A DNA stretch of 64,000 nucleotides. It comes from Bacteroidota bacterium (lineage in GTDB: Bacteria; Bacteroidota; Bacteroidia; B-17B0; Aurantibacillaceae). Every line of letters begins with the position of its first letter. Positions within the stretch are counted from its first letter, which is position 1. This document shows positions 19,907 through 29,865 of this stretch, piece by piece. A program made the position numbers and the translations under genes. The stretch spans positions 1 to 64,000 of the forward strand of contig JAQZBQ010000002.1 in assembly GCA_029237825.1 (NCBI GenBank). The letters are read 5' to 3'. Under the pieces are notes generated by a model. The model worked only from the letters and a program-made list of their open reading frames with translations. It did no database searches and had not been told where the DNA came from.

Positions 19907-22860
19907 TCCTTGTATAGCGATAAAATCCGCATCCTGGTTGTGATTTGCTTTCAAAATGTATCTTTGACTTACTGATAAACACCTCTGTCATTTAGCTTTT
20001 CATTGTCGGCTTCGTTGTGATTTGCTTTCAAAATGTATCTTTGACTTACTGATAAACACCTTCATTTCGTCAGCTATAAGGGAGTGCCTGGTTGTGATTT
20101 GCTTTCAAAATGTATCTTTGACTTACTGATAAACACCAGTTTGGAATATTCTAAACTTTGGAATTTTGTTGTGATTTGCTTTCAAAATGTATCTTTGACT
20201 TACTGATAAACACCCTATACCCGGAAAATACCAAAGAACTTGAGGTTGTGATTTGCTTTCAAAATGTATCTTTGACTTACTGATAAACACCGATATTAAA
20301 ATTAATCACTTTATTTTTTAAGTTGTGATTTGCTTTCAAAATGTATCTTTGACTTACTGATAAACACCAATTAAACGATTTGCAATGTGATTGAATCCGT
20401 TGTGATTTGCTTTCAAAATGTATCTTTGACTTACTGATAAACACCTATCCCTACCGAGGGTATCTCGATAGGGGGGTTGTGATTTGCTTTCAAAATGTAT
20501 CTTTGACTTACTGATAAACACCTTTGATAATGACGCTACCGTTTGGGGAGTTGTTGTGATTTGCTTTCAAAATGTATCTTTGACTTACTGATAAACACCA
20601 AGACGTGGTTAACGTTACGTTTTCAATCCGTTGTGATTTGCTTTCAAAATGTATCTTTGACTTACTGATAAACACCATAAAAGGCAATACGGTAAAGGTG
20701 CGGTTAGTTGTGATTTGCTTTCAAAATGTATCTTTGACTTACTGATAAACACCCAGTTTATTGAAATTGCATTAGGGAAACAGGTTGTGATTTGCTTTCA
20801 AAATGTATCTTTGACTTACTGATAAACACCAACAAATAAAAATCACATGAGCACAAAAGCGTTGTGATTTGCTTTCAAAATGTATCTTTGACTTACTGAT
20901 AAACACCCGTTTCCATACAGGGCCGATGGCATGCTCGGTTGTGATTTGCTTTCAAAATGTATCTTTGACTTACTGATAAACACCTCTGCATGCTATTCCG
21001 TAATAAGAGCATTTGTTGTGATTTGCTTTCAAAATGTATCTTTGACTTACTGATAAACACCATTGTAAATGCAGTGATGATCAGGATTAAGTTGTGATTT
21101 GCTTTCAAAATGTATCTTTGACTTACTGATAAACACCTCTCAGAGGAAAAGCATTGCTATGACGCTGTTGTGATTTGCTTTCAAAATGTATCTTTGACTT
21201 ACTGATAAACACCCAGTTAAAACAATTATTAATTTAAATCATTGTTGTGATTTGCTTTCAAAATGTATCTTTGACTTACTGATAAACACCCTGTCATTGC
21301 GCCGCACTTTGGTGTTACTGTTGTGATTTGCTTTCAAAATGTATCTTTGACTTACTGATAAACACCAAGATGAAGAAGAGCTCCGGGACATTAATAGTTG
21401 TGATTTGCTTTCAAAATGTATCTTTGACTTACTGATAAACACCTCCCTTTCGTGTTGATCTCTTGTCCGTTTAGTTGTGATTTGCTTTCAAAATGTATCT
21501 TTGACTTACTGATAAACACCCGGATGAGGACCGGGAACACCGCTGGGTGTGTTGTGATTTGCTTTCAAAATGTATCTTTGACTTACTGATAAACACCGTT
21601 TTCGCGGCTGGCTAAACACAAGATTGGGTTGTGATTTGCTTTCAAAATGTATCTTTGACTTACTGATAAACACCCGTAATAATGCTGGAAGGAGCGGTCC
21701 TTATGTTGTGATTTGCTTTCAAAATGTATCTTTGACTTACTGATAAACACCGCATTTATAATGCTGTTGAATTGCTGTGTTGTTGTGATTTGCTTTCAAA
21801 ATGTATCTTTGACTTACTGATAAACACCAGGGCGTAACTTACCTAAAGACAGTATTCAGTTGTGATTTGCTTTCAAAATGTATCTTTGACTTACTGATAA
21901 ACACCGACGGCACTATATTCTGTTCAATGTATATCGTTGTGATTTGCTTTCAAAATGTATCTTTGACTTACTGATAAACACCGAAACCCCATGTTAATTA
22001 TTGGGGTGAAGAGTTGTGATTTGCTTTCAAAATGTATCTTTGACTTACTGATAAACACCCAGTAGCTACAAATCTATACTTCACTTTCCGTTGTGATTTG
22101 CTTTCAAAATGTATCTTTGACTTACTGATAAACACCGTCATACCTAAACGAGCGTTTTGATATTGAGTTGTGATTTGCTTTCAAAATGTATCTTTGACTT
22201 ACTGATAAACACCTTGTATCGCTTGCGATCTTGGCCCCTGATCGTTGTGATTTGCTTTCAAAATGTATCTTTGACTTACTGATAAACACCTTTAGACAAA
22301 GCTATACAATCAGCACCTGCGTTGTGATTTGCTTTCAAAATGTATCTTTGACTTACTGATAAACACCGCTTCGGATTTTTTGGATAGTATTAACTTGGTT
22401 GTGATTTGCTTTCAAAATGTATCTTTGACTTACTGATAAACACCTGTACGGACAGTCGTTACAGGCACAGCTGTGTTGTGATTTGCTTTCAAAATGTATC
22501 TTTGACTTACTGATAAACACCACATAAAAGCAAGCCTAACAGCCGAACGCTGTTGTGATTTGCTTTCAAAATGTATCTTTGACTTACTGATAAACACCCA
22601 AAGGGACTTGGTTTGTAACCTATCAAGTGTTGTGATTTGCTTTCAAAATGTATCTTTGACTTACTGATAAACACCAAGAAGCCCTATGAATACAGGGATA
22701 AATTGGGTTGTGATTTGCTTTCAAAATGTATCTTTGACTTACTGATAAACACCTATAAACAGTTAGGAGAAAGCGACCTAACAGTTGTGATTTGCTTTCA
22801 AAATGTATCTTTGACTTACTGATAAACACCCGTAATTTTCGCCGTGCCATTCATCGTTAG

Positions 22861-22882
22861 GTTGTGATTTGCTTTCAAAATG
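22861..22882 (+). repeat. Truncated CRISPR repeat (22 nt) with pairing half only
   Basis: Repeat positions 1-22 are present and positions 23-47 are absent, followed by a 29-nt spacer (22883-22911) and then a full repeat at 22912. The missing part contains the whole TATCTTTG box and the expected start site for the following spacer. Confidence 0.95.
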
Positions 22883-23343
22883 AACCACATTTACTCCTCG
22901 TTACTTTTTACGTTGTGATTTGCTTTCAAAATGTATCTTTGACTTACTGATAAACACCAAAGACTGGAAAAGGAAAAAGCGGAATTGCGTTGTGATTTGC
23001 TTTCAAAATGTATCTTTGACTTACTGATAAACACCTTTTCGTGTGGTTGATAGTGCTTAGTTTCTGTTGTGATTTGCTTTCAAAATGTATCTTTGACTTA
23101 CTGATAAACACCATAAGAGCGACACACGGATTAATAGGTAGTGTTGTGATTTGCTTTCAAAATGTATCTTTGACTTACTGATAAACACCAACAATGTTTT
23201 TAATAATACTCCTTCATCAGTTGTGATTTGCTTTCAAAATGTATCTTTGACTTACTGATAAACACCGTTAATCCGTTATTATTAATGTATTCTTTGGTTG
23301 TGATTTGCTTTCAAAATGTATCTTTGACTTACTGATAAACACC

Positions 23344-23359
23344 GGTGTTTTGCGTATAG
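23344..23359 (+). other. 16-nt short CRISPR spacer
   Basis: GGTGTTTTGCGTATAG lies between two perfect full repeats (23297 and 23360), about half the normal spacer length. It is probably too short to direct cleavage. Confidence 0.9.
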
Positions 23360-23713
23360 GTTGTGATTTGCTTTCAAAATGTATCTTTGACTTACTGATA
23401 AACACCGGTTAAGAGAGGCCGTGAGGGTGTAACCGTGTTGTGATTTGCTTTCAAAATGTATCTTTGACTTACTGATAAACACCAAGGACAGCCAATAGCA
23501 AAACCAATCCGTTGTTGTGATTTGCTTTCAAAATGTATCTTTGACTTACTGATAAACACCGAGGCGAGATTAACGGAGCGATGTTCGCTGGTTGTGATTT
23601 GCTTTCAAAATGTATCTTTGACTTACTGATAAACACCGGTGCCGAGGAAAGAATAACCTATAACGCGTTGTGATTTGCTTTCAAAATGTATCTTTGACTT
23701 ACTGATAAACACC

Positions 23714-23881
23714 AGATAGGTCGAAAACCACAACAAAATCAATAGTTTCGGACTGTTTCGTCAATAAGAAAAGTGAGGTTTTATCGAACAATTATCCACC
23801 CAGGCGGTGGATTTTTTGTTTCTATGTTCTTTCTATGCTCCTCGACTTTTTCATAATAGGACAAATACAAAGCGATAATTG
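23714..23881. other. Flank between the array and cas2 (candidate acquisition-end leader)
   Basis: 168 bp without an ORF, AT-rich, next to a perfect terminal repeat and to cas2. The decayed repeat is at the other end of the array, so this flank is the likelier site for new spacers. It also carries a + strand terminator. Confidence 0.45.
23794..23818 (+). terminator. Intrinsic terminator after the CRISPR array
   Basis: ATCCACC, loop CAGGC, GGTGGAT, then a T run: a 7-bp perfect stem with U-tail on the + strand, 80 bp after the last repeat. The reverse strand lacks a T run, so it stops array transcription rather than cas2 transcription. Confidence 0.8.
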
Positions 23882-24250
<369 letters not shown>

Positions 24251-25174
24251 TTACAATTCAGGGTATACTAATTTTCTTTGACTTCCTTCAAAACATTTCA
24301 CAAGGCTCACGGCGGTACGTTGAGTGGCTAGCATCAAGGGACTTTTAGCACCGTCAATTGTAACATCTATTGCGGGAATTTTCAGTAAAATAGCTTTGTG
24401 CTCCTTTCGCATTTCTTCCACAATGCCAAATTCAGTGATCATATCATGCACAACCTGATCCACATAAGGCCGATAGGGTTCCATCAGATCATCCGCAAGA
24501 CAATAGGCATTATAGCGGTTGCGGTGAAATATGCCCAGGGTAGGGAGGAGCCCTGCTCCGACTATGCTTCTTGCCATAGTGCCCCGTAAAATACTGTAGC
24601 CATAGTTTAAAAAATTATTGGGTGCCGGAGGCATTTCATTTTGTACGCCCTGTATCCGTGCAACGCGTTTGAATCCGGGGACATGTTTGATGAATACCGT
24701 TTGCCAGTAATAAGAGGCCGCTGTTGCTTCACAGTTATCTGAATCTCCGCTTTTTACACTTCGGTGCAAAGGAATTAAATAATCTGAATTGAGTTGAAGG
24801 CTGTTTAAAACTCCAGCCTGATTCTTTATTTTTTGAATCACGGTTTGTTGCCACAATTGCTTTTTTAAGGGCTCACTGGCTCCAAGCTGCGAATCATATC
24901 GCTCCTGTTGAATGCTGTTGCCCTCGATAGGCAATAACAGACTTTGTGGCATGTGCCGGTAATCGCAGGTAATCACAGCTACATTATTTTCCTGTAACAA
25001 TTGTAACAAGCCGCTGGTGATGGTAATTTGCGGGTGATCAATGACCATAATTCCTATATCTTCCACGGGTACCGTGGCGGTTTTGGTTTCACCTTCCACA
25101 GTTTCTATGCTCAACTGTTGATCTTTCAAGCGGAGATAGCCAGGATTACCGAAATAGAGAGTGCGTTTAATCAT
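24251..25174 (-). CDS. cas1: CRISPR-associated integrase Cas1
   Basis: 307 aa, full length for type II Cas1, the metal-dependent integrase that inserts prespacers into the array. Catalytic residues are visible: Glu149 (NCEATAASYYW), His217 (GIFHRNRYNAY) and the acidic DDLMEP site at 228-232. The N-terminal beta domain starts MIKRTLYFGNPGYLRL, as expected. The start overlaps the cas9 stop by 4 nt (ATGA), so the two are translationally coupled. Base composition is visibly less AT-rich than that of cas9, which hints at different histories for the adaptation and effector parts. Confidence 0.98.
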   Translation of the reverse strand: MIKRTLYFGNPGYLRLKDQQLSIETVEGETKTATVPVEDIGIMVIDHPQITITSGLLQLLQENNVAVITCDYRHMPQSLLLPIEGNSIQQERYDSQLGASEPLKKQLWQQTVIQKIKNQAGVLNSLQLNSDYLIPLHRSVKSGDSDNCEATAASYYWQTVFIKHVPGFKRVARIQGVQNEMPPAPNNFLNYGYSILRGTMARSIVGAGLLPTLGIFHRNRYNAYCLADDLMEPYRPYVDQVVHDMITEFGIVEEMRKEHKAILLKIPAIDVTIDGAKSPLMLATQRTAVSLVKCFEGSQRKLVYPEL

Positions 25175-28100
25175 TTTAGAACAGTTGAAATATTACCTAA
25201 TCTATCAGTTTTTATTTTCCAACAAATATCTTTTATCATTTCTCCATTTATTCCACGTTCCATTTTGTTTAACGCGGAATATTCAACTTTATTTACGATA
25301 GTATTTGCAACCTCATTTTTTATAAAAAATGCTTGTGTACCAGTAAAGCTTACAGTTTTATAAATTCTATTAGTTTGTTCTTTAGATAATTTTTTAATGT
25401 CAAATAAGTTGGGATTTTCAAATTCTTCTTTTGTTGGCACGTATACTAAATCATTTGGTGATAAATGAAATAATAAGCTATCTCCATTTTCATTTTTGTT
25501 TGGTACTGAACAAAATTCAGGTTTAATGTTTTGTAAAGCGCCTTGTTTTTGGTTTTCAATTACAATGTTTAAAGGAATAGTTTCATAGTTGCGCTTTCCT
25601 TTTTCGTCTTTGTAAATGGCAAAAAACAAGTTGGTTCCTTTGGCTGCTTCCACAAATTTGGCTTTTTTGTTGCCAGTAGTACCTACATTAAATTTATTGC
25701 CTCTTGCTTCGTAAGTTCTTACTTTGTGTATTGGATGATGAAACTTGCCATTATTTAATGCAATTATATTTTTGTTTAAATCATCAATGCCATCTGGTGA
25801 AAATGCCAACTCAGGATGTTCCATTATCTTACCGCCATTAGTTTCATTATATTTTTCAAGATGTTTCAAAAGTATTTTTTGAATCCCAGTATCTGTGACA
25901 TTTTCTTTAATTACTTTTGATGTAAAGGATTCATCTAATTTTGTGCGCGAGGCTACATTGGCATTATCAAAATAATATAGATCAATTTTTGTAACATCTT
26001 TATCATTCCATTTGTTGTCTAAATTTTTAAAATAGGCTTGAATTTTCTTTTTGTCGTGCTTTTCTTTAATAAACTGATTGATTTTTTTGCGTAAGGGCCT
26101 ATCTACTATCATATCAGGGTTATCAATGGCATTTAGTAAAGATGCTCCGGTTTTTATTTTTTTTAAAGATACATTACCCGAAACCGTTTCTTTATGCATT
26201 GGTTTTCTAATTGCCCAATTACTGCCCTCCTGTTTTACAACTTCTTTCTTTAATACTCCATTACCATCTGGAACCCATTTTTGATAATAATTTACAGTTT
26301 TATTAATTACCCTTAAGTTTTGTTTAAAACTGACAACTGTATTTTCTAGTGATTCTTTTGCTTGTATGGTAAAGTTATTCCAAGGTTTATGGAACTCCTT
26401 AGCAACGTTTATTTTTTTCTTTTCTCCGGTTTTTTTATCTGTAATTTCAATTTGCTCATGCCTTCTTAATTTTTTCTGTAAATCGTAACGTATTGTATCT
26501 GATTTAGCATACTGGTTATTTAAGTAGTTAATGTGGTTTTTACTTGCGCAGGCAATCACTAAAGCATCTAACGCATGATGACGATGATCGATACGTTTTT
26601 TGTTAAATCCTTTTTGAAGTTCTAATGGCACTTGTGTTTGAAAAACACGTTTACCATTTTTATTAGTCCATTCTCCAAAACTTGTACTCTTGGTCAATTC
26701 ATTCAATCTTTCAAAACGAGGTGAAACAATATCATTCCATACATCATTTAAGCCCCAATCTTGTTTTAATACACTTGTAACATTGCCATTACTAGAAATA
26801 ACATGCTTTGAGGTGCTTTCCTGCTCATCATCTTCCCTTACCAAACTAGATAATAGATTTTTAACAACCTTACTGATGTATCGACTATCGTTTAGCTGAC
26901 GTTGAATAAATGATTCAGGGATTTCTTCCATCATCAATTTATTTAATTTGCTTCTATTTTTTGAATAATTTCGTTTTACAAATTCTTCATATTCTTTTTC
27001 TTCAAAAATAGTAACTACTTTTCCAAAAGGTAACTCAATTTTTTTTCCGTGATTGTCTCTAATATATTTATACGCTGTACTTTTATCTTTGTCTTTATTG
27101 ACTTCCGCTTCACAAATCACTTTATTACTTAATGAATTATCAAAGTATCGTGTTTGAGGTATAACATGCTCTATTTCATAAGCAGTAGTAAATAGTTTAT
27201 TTAATGGAATTATTTCGCCTGTATAAGGAGACCTGTATTTTTGTTCCAGCCATAATTTATATTTATTAAGTTCAGATCTTGTTGGTTGCCCAGATTTTGT
27301 AATTTTTAAAATTTCTTCATCAATTGTAATATCTGAATTAATTACTCCATCTTCATATATTTTTAGTATTTCTTGTTGGCTAGGAGAGAAAGGTCTAATG
27401 TTTTCGTAAGTAGAATCATTTAAAAACTCTGATAATAACGCTTTTATTCTAAGGTTAGTATTTTCATTCGCACTCATGTTATTAGCCATATCCTTGCGTT
27501 TATCCGCCGGATTTTTCATTTCTCTACCTAATTCAATATGTATTTCATTGAGGAAATTGGACTCGCCATTACCATAAGTTTTCCATATATCTTTTACAAC
27601 TCTGAGAGTTTCGGTAATTACTTGCTCCACGATTGGATTTCGTATAGAATGTTGTTTGAATTCTTTTAGAAAATTTTCTATGTCTTCTGGTTTTTTCCAT
27701 TGCATAGCATTAGCATCTTCTGAATGTCTATCATAAACAATGTAGGAAGTAAGCCATTGTGGCAATGATTTAAAATCATTGATTGTATTTAAACGAATGG
27801 CCTTATCACGTACCCTATCTCTTATTTTATTATCAACTTCGCCATTAATGATTTTCTCTATTCTGTTTTTTGTTTGTGGATGAATTGCCTCCTCTTGCCA
27901 ATATTTTCCTCTTCTCATTAATGGAAGAAGTTTTTTTATTGCTTTTTCTGAATATGCTCCGTAGTCTTTATCAAATGGTTTAATTTTTTTGAAGATATCG
28001 GAAAAATCTTCACTCAACTGATTTTTTAACGCAAATGACTTAAGAGCGTTCTCAATTTCTATTTTATCCTTAACTGAATAAAGGATGTGCCACAACTCTA

Positions 28101-29745
28101 GTTCTTTTACTTTAGTCAAAAAATTATCTGGCACATGTTTAACTTTTAACAATCGATTTACAATTGTATTATGTGTTTCATTGCAAGGATAAGTTTTATC
28201 TTCTACGTAGTTCCATCTATAGTTTTCGGTATTCTTTTTTAAGTTAAATGCAGAATATTTCAAAAATGCTTTTTGATCAATCTCTTTCCGTTCATTTAAC
28301 CAATCAAAAAGATTAGTGTAATCTTCGTCGGATTTTAAAAATTCGGATGTTACATTAACATCAGTATGTATTTTTGCATCAATTGTTTTTTCTTTTTGAT
28401 AGATTTTAAGGTTTTGAATGAATTGCCATAATCTAAATTCCTGAAATAATGGATGAGATTTTGATATACATTTTATAGTTTGTGTTTCTTTTTTACCGTC
28501 CTTTAAATATGTTCTTTGCTCAAAAGGACAATCACTAATGAGAGATTTTTTGCTTTTTAACGGGCGTTGGTAAAATAGAATGTCATTAATAAATAGATGA
28601 GCAAAATTTTTCTCTTTGATGTTTTCTCTGTGTGATACGTTGTTTTCGTATAACTCTTCAATACACGCATTATAAAGTTTTCTGTCTTTTAATTCAGTAT
28701 GTTCCTGTGCTTGTTTTTCCAGTATTTGCTTTAATTCATCTTTATAAAATTTACGTTCTATGGTACGGATTAATTTTCCTTTAATTTTTTGATTGGGATT
28801 TTGAAGTAAGGTGTCATAAATGTACGCTCCTACTGTTTTATTAGAATTATTTATAAACTGTTCGGTTTTTTGTTTAATCGCTATCCAATCTTTTTCTGAA
28901 TCAACAGCTTTAAATGTTAGTTTTATTTCTCCATTTTTTGAAATAGTTTTTGTAACAATAAATTCTTTCGTTTTACCTATCCAATCTTCTATTTTAACTA
29001 CTTGTCTGTCATATTTCCAGCCATTTTCAAAATACACATCGTGAAGCTTGTCTTTTTTTCCTTTAATTGTTTCCCCGCTATCAACAACACTTTTTACTTT
29101 TAAAATTTCGAATGATTGTTCTTTATTATCTTCAATGTCGTCTTCTTCGCCTCTTAACTGGTAATAACCACGTTTTTGATTAAAATGCAATAATAACCAA
29201 GCTAGCTCTTCTTTTTCTATTTTGGCAGTTAAAGCTTTTTTACGTAAATAATATATTGTCCAATCATATGGTACTTTCTTTTTATTTAATAATAAATTTG
29301 CTTGATGCACTTTGAAATCTTCAAGCATTTCTTCGAACGATTTTTTGAATATAAATTCGTACTGTGTTCTATTATCAGATACTTTTTCTTTGTATGCTAG
29401 TTTTGGTTCGCTATTGGGCAAAAATTGTCCTAATCTTTTTTCAAAATCAATTTGTTCAGTGTAATGTTTAGGTAAAAATCCTAAAACATTTAAAGTTCTG
29501 TGTAATCGTTCTCTTCGTAATAAATTTCTTTCAAGAAGCCTTCTAATTCCTCTATATCCTGTTCTTGAAGCTGTTTGAGAAATTGATGCCCCTTTGTTAA
29601 AATCACTTATTATTTCCTGCGACATAGGAATGATTCTGCTACCAAGTCCAAGTATCTCACCATTTTTAGTTTCGAAATCTTGATTTATAAGAGACCAGCC
29701 GATCGAATTAGTTCCTAAATCCAATCCTAAAATTTTTTTTGTCAT
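25171..29745 (-). CDS. cas9: CRISPR-associated endonuclease Cas9, type II-C, large form
   Basis: 1524 aa, at the long end for II-C but, as far as I recall, in the range of Bacteroidota Cas9s; it cleaves DNA guided by crRNA:tracrRNA. All nuclease motifs are intact: RuvC-I Asp9 (GLDLGTNSIGW), arginine-rich bridge helix (RGIRRLLERNLLRRERL, about 60-80), RuvC-II Glu738 (IELGRE), HNH His860 (YEIEHVIPQTRYFDN), RuvC-III His1057 and Asp1060 (RHHALDA). The recognition lobe spans about 90-720 and the C-terminal PAM-interacting part about 1090-1524. The PAM cannot be read off. The gene is strongly AT-rich and lysine-rich compared with the flanking genes. It heads cas9-cas1-cas2, with the tracrRNA gene divergent in its leader. 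Confidence 0.98.
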   Translation of the reverse strand: MTKKILGLDLGTNSIGWSLINQDFETKNGEILGLGSRIIPMSQEIISDFNKGASISQTASRTGYRGIRRLLERNLLRRERLHRTLNVLGFLPKHYTEQIDFEKRLGQFLPNSEPKLAYKEKVSDNRTQYEFIFKKSFEEMLEDFKVHQANLLLNKKKVPYDWTIYYLRKKALTAKIEKEELAWLLLHFNQKRGYYQLRGEEDDIEDNKEQSFEILKVKSVVDSGETIKGKKDKLHDVYFENGWKYDRQVVKIEDWIGKTKEFIVTKTISKNGEIKLTFKAVDSEKDWIAIKQKTEQFINNSNKTVGAYIYDTLLQNPNQKIKGKLIRTIERKFYKDELKQILEKQAQEHTELKDRKLYNACIEELYENNVSHRENIKEKNFAHLFINDILFYQRPLKSKKSLISDCPFEQRTYLKDGKKETQTIKCISKSHPLFQEFRLWQFIQNLKIYQKEKTIDAKIHTDVNVTSEFLKSDEDYTNLFDWLNERKEIDQKAFLKYSAFNLKKNTENYRWNYVEDKTYPCNETHNTIVNRLLKVKHVPDNFLTKVKELELWHILYSVKDKIEIENALKSFALKNQLSEDFSDIFKKIKPFDKDYGAYSEKAIKKLLPLMRRGKYWQEEAIHPQTKNRIEKIINGEVDNKIRDRVRDKAIRLNTINDFKSLPQWLTSYIVYDRHSEDANAMQWKKPEDIENFLKEFKQHSIRNPIVEQVITETLRVVKDIWKTYGNGESNFLNEIHIELGREMKNPADKRKDMANNMSANENTNLRIKALLSEFLNDSTYENIRPFSPSQQEILKIYEDGVINSDITIDEEILKITKSGQPTRSELNKYKLWLEQKYRSPYTGEIIPLNKLFTTAYEIEHVIPQTRYFDNSLSNKVICEAEVNKDKDKSTAYKYIRDNHGKKIELPFGKVVTIFEEKEYEEFVKRNYSKNRSKLNKLMMEEIPESFIQRQLNDSRYISKVVKNLLSSLVREDDEQESTSKHVISSNGNVTSVLKQDWGLNDVWNDIVSPRFERLNELTKSTSFGEWTNKNGKRVFQTQVPLELQKGFNKKRIDHRHHALDALVIACASKNHINYLNNQYAKSDTIRYDLQKKLRRHEQIEITDKKTGEKKKINVAKEFHKPWNNFTIQAKESLENTVVSFKQNLRVINKTVNYYQKWVPDGNGVLKKEVVKQEGSNWAIRKPMHKETVSGNVSLKKIKTGASLLNAIDNPDMIVDRPLRKKINQFIKEKHDKKKIQAYFKNLDNKWNDKDVTKIDLYYFDNANVASRTKLDESFTSKVIKENVTDTGIQKILLKHLEKYNETNGGKIMEHPELAFSPDGIDDLNKNIIALNNGKFHHPIHKVRTYEARGNKFNVGTTGNKKAKFVEAAKGTNLFFAIYKDEKGKRNYETIPLNIVIENQKQGALQNIKPEFCSVPNKNENGDSLLFHLSPNDLVYVPTKEEFENPNLFDIKKLSKEQTNRIYKTVSFTGTQAFFIKNEVANTIVNKVEYSALNKMERGINGEMIKDICWKIKTDRLGNISTVLK

Positions 29746-29768
29746 ATATTTTTATTTACTTAATATTG
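29738..29768 (+). promoter_or_regulatory. Candidate tracrRNA promoter overlapping the cas9 start
   Basis: TTTG (29738-29741), 19 nt, then TAATATTG (29761-29768), one mismatch from TAnnTTTG. Predicted initiation is a few nt later, right at the anti-repeat. The -33 element lies inside the first codons of cas9 on the other strand. Confidence 0.55.
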
Positions 29769-29771
29769 CAT

Positions 29772-29849
29772 TACATTTTGAAAGCAAATCACAATAAGGA
29801 TTATTCCGTTGTGAAAACATCCAAAGCGGGGAGCAATCCTCGCTTTTTT
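29772..29849 (+). ncRNA. tracrRNA
   Basis: About 78 nt. The anti-repeat TACATTTTGAAAGCAAATCA, continuing CAA, is perfectly complementary to repeat positions 2-24. It is followed by the core TAAGGATTATTCCGTTGTG with a small stem-loop (AAGGATTATTCC-type nexus), a single-stranded AAAACATC, and a terminal hairpin AAGCGGGGA-GCAA-TCCTCGCTT with a T run, which serves as the 3' hairpin and terminator. This layout matches II-C tracrRNAs. It is divergent from cas9 and faces away from the array, 6 kb from it. Confidence 0.93.
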
Positions 29850-29857
29850 CTTTTAAT

Positions 29858-29865
29858 CAAATTTA
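29858..29865 (-). promoter_or_regulatory. cas9: Candidate cas9 -7 box TAAATTTG
   Basis: On the reverse strand TAAATTTG matches TAnnTTTG exactly and lies just beyond the tracrRNA terminator. Initiation would fall near 29852, giving a cas9 leader of roughly 105 nt that is antisense to the whole tracrRNA. No clear -33 TTTG is seen, so this is tentative. Confidence 0.35.

Larger units (their letters stand above)
19860..23713 (+). CRISPR. Type II-C CRISPR array, 51 repeats and 50 spacers
   Basis: I counted 51 repeats with a 47-nt consensus (starts GTTGTGATTTGCTTTC, ends ACTGATAAACACC); 49 are full-length and canonical in start and length. Most spacers are 30 nt (period 77); several are 29, one is 31, one is 16. 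Exceptions are a degenerate first repeat and a 22-nt truncated repeat at 22861. The crRNA strand is +: the first 23 or so nt of the repeat are complementary to the tracrRNA anti-repeat, which places the spacer upstream of its guide repeat as in other type II crRNAs, and a + strand terminator follows at 23794. Each full repeat also contains TATCTTTG at repeat positions 23-30, an exact -7 box. Confidence 0.98.

Noticed and set aside
20399-20560. Spacer with a self-complementary sequence (TATCCCTACCGAGGG...GATAGGG) as a possible regulatory hairpin
   Set aside because: A single spacer can contain a palindrome by chance, and its place in the array is ordinary.
20893-23485. Several 60-75-aa frames on the reverse strand and one on the forward strand inside the array, with repeated FISKSKIHFESKS or CLSVSQRYILKANHN peptides
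   Set aside because: They are translations of the 47-nt repeat itself; the repeat-spacer period makes them open by chance.
26078-29044. Forward frames of 60-75 aa inside cas9
   Set aside because: They are antisense to a complete Cas9 with all motifs; AT-rich sequence yields such frames by chance.
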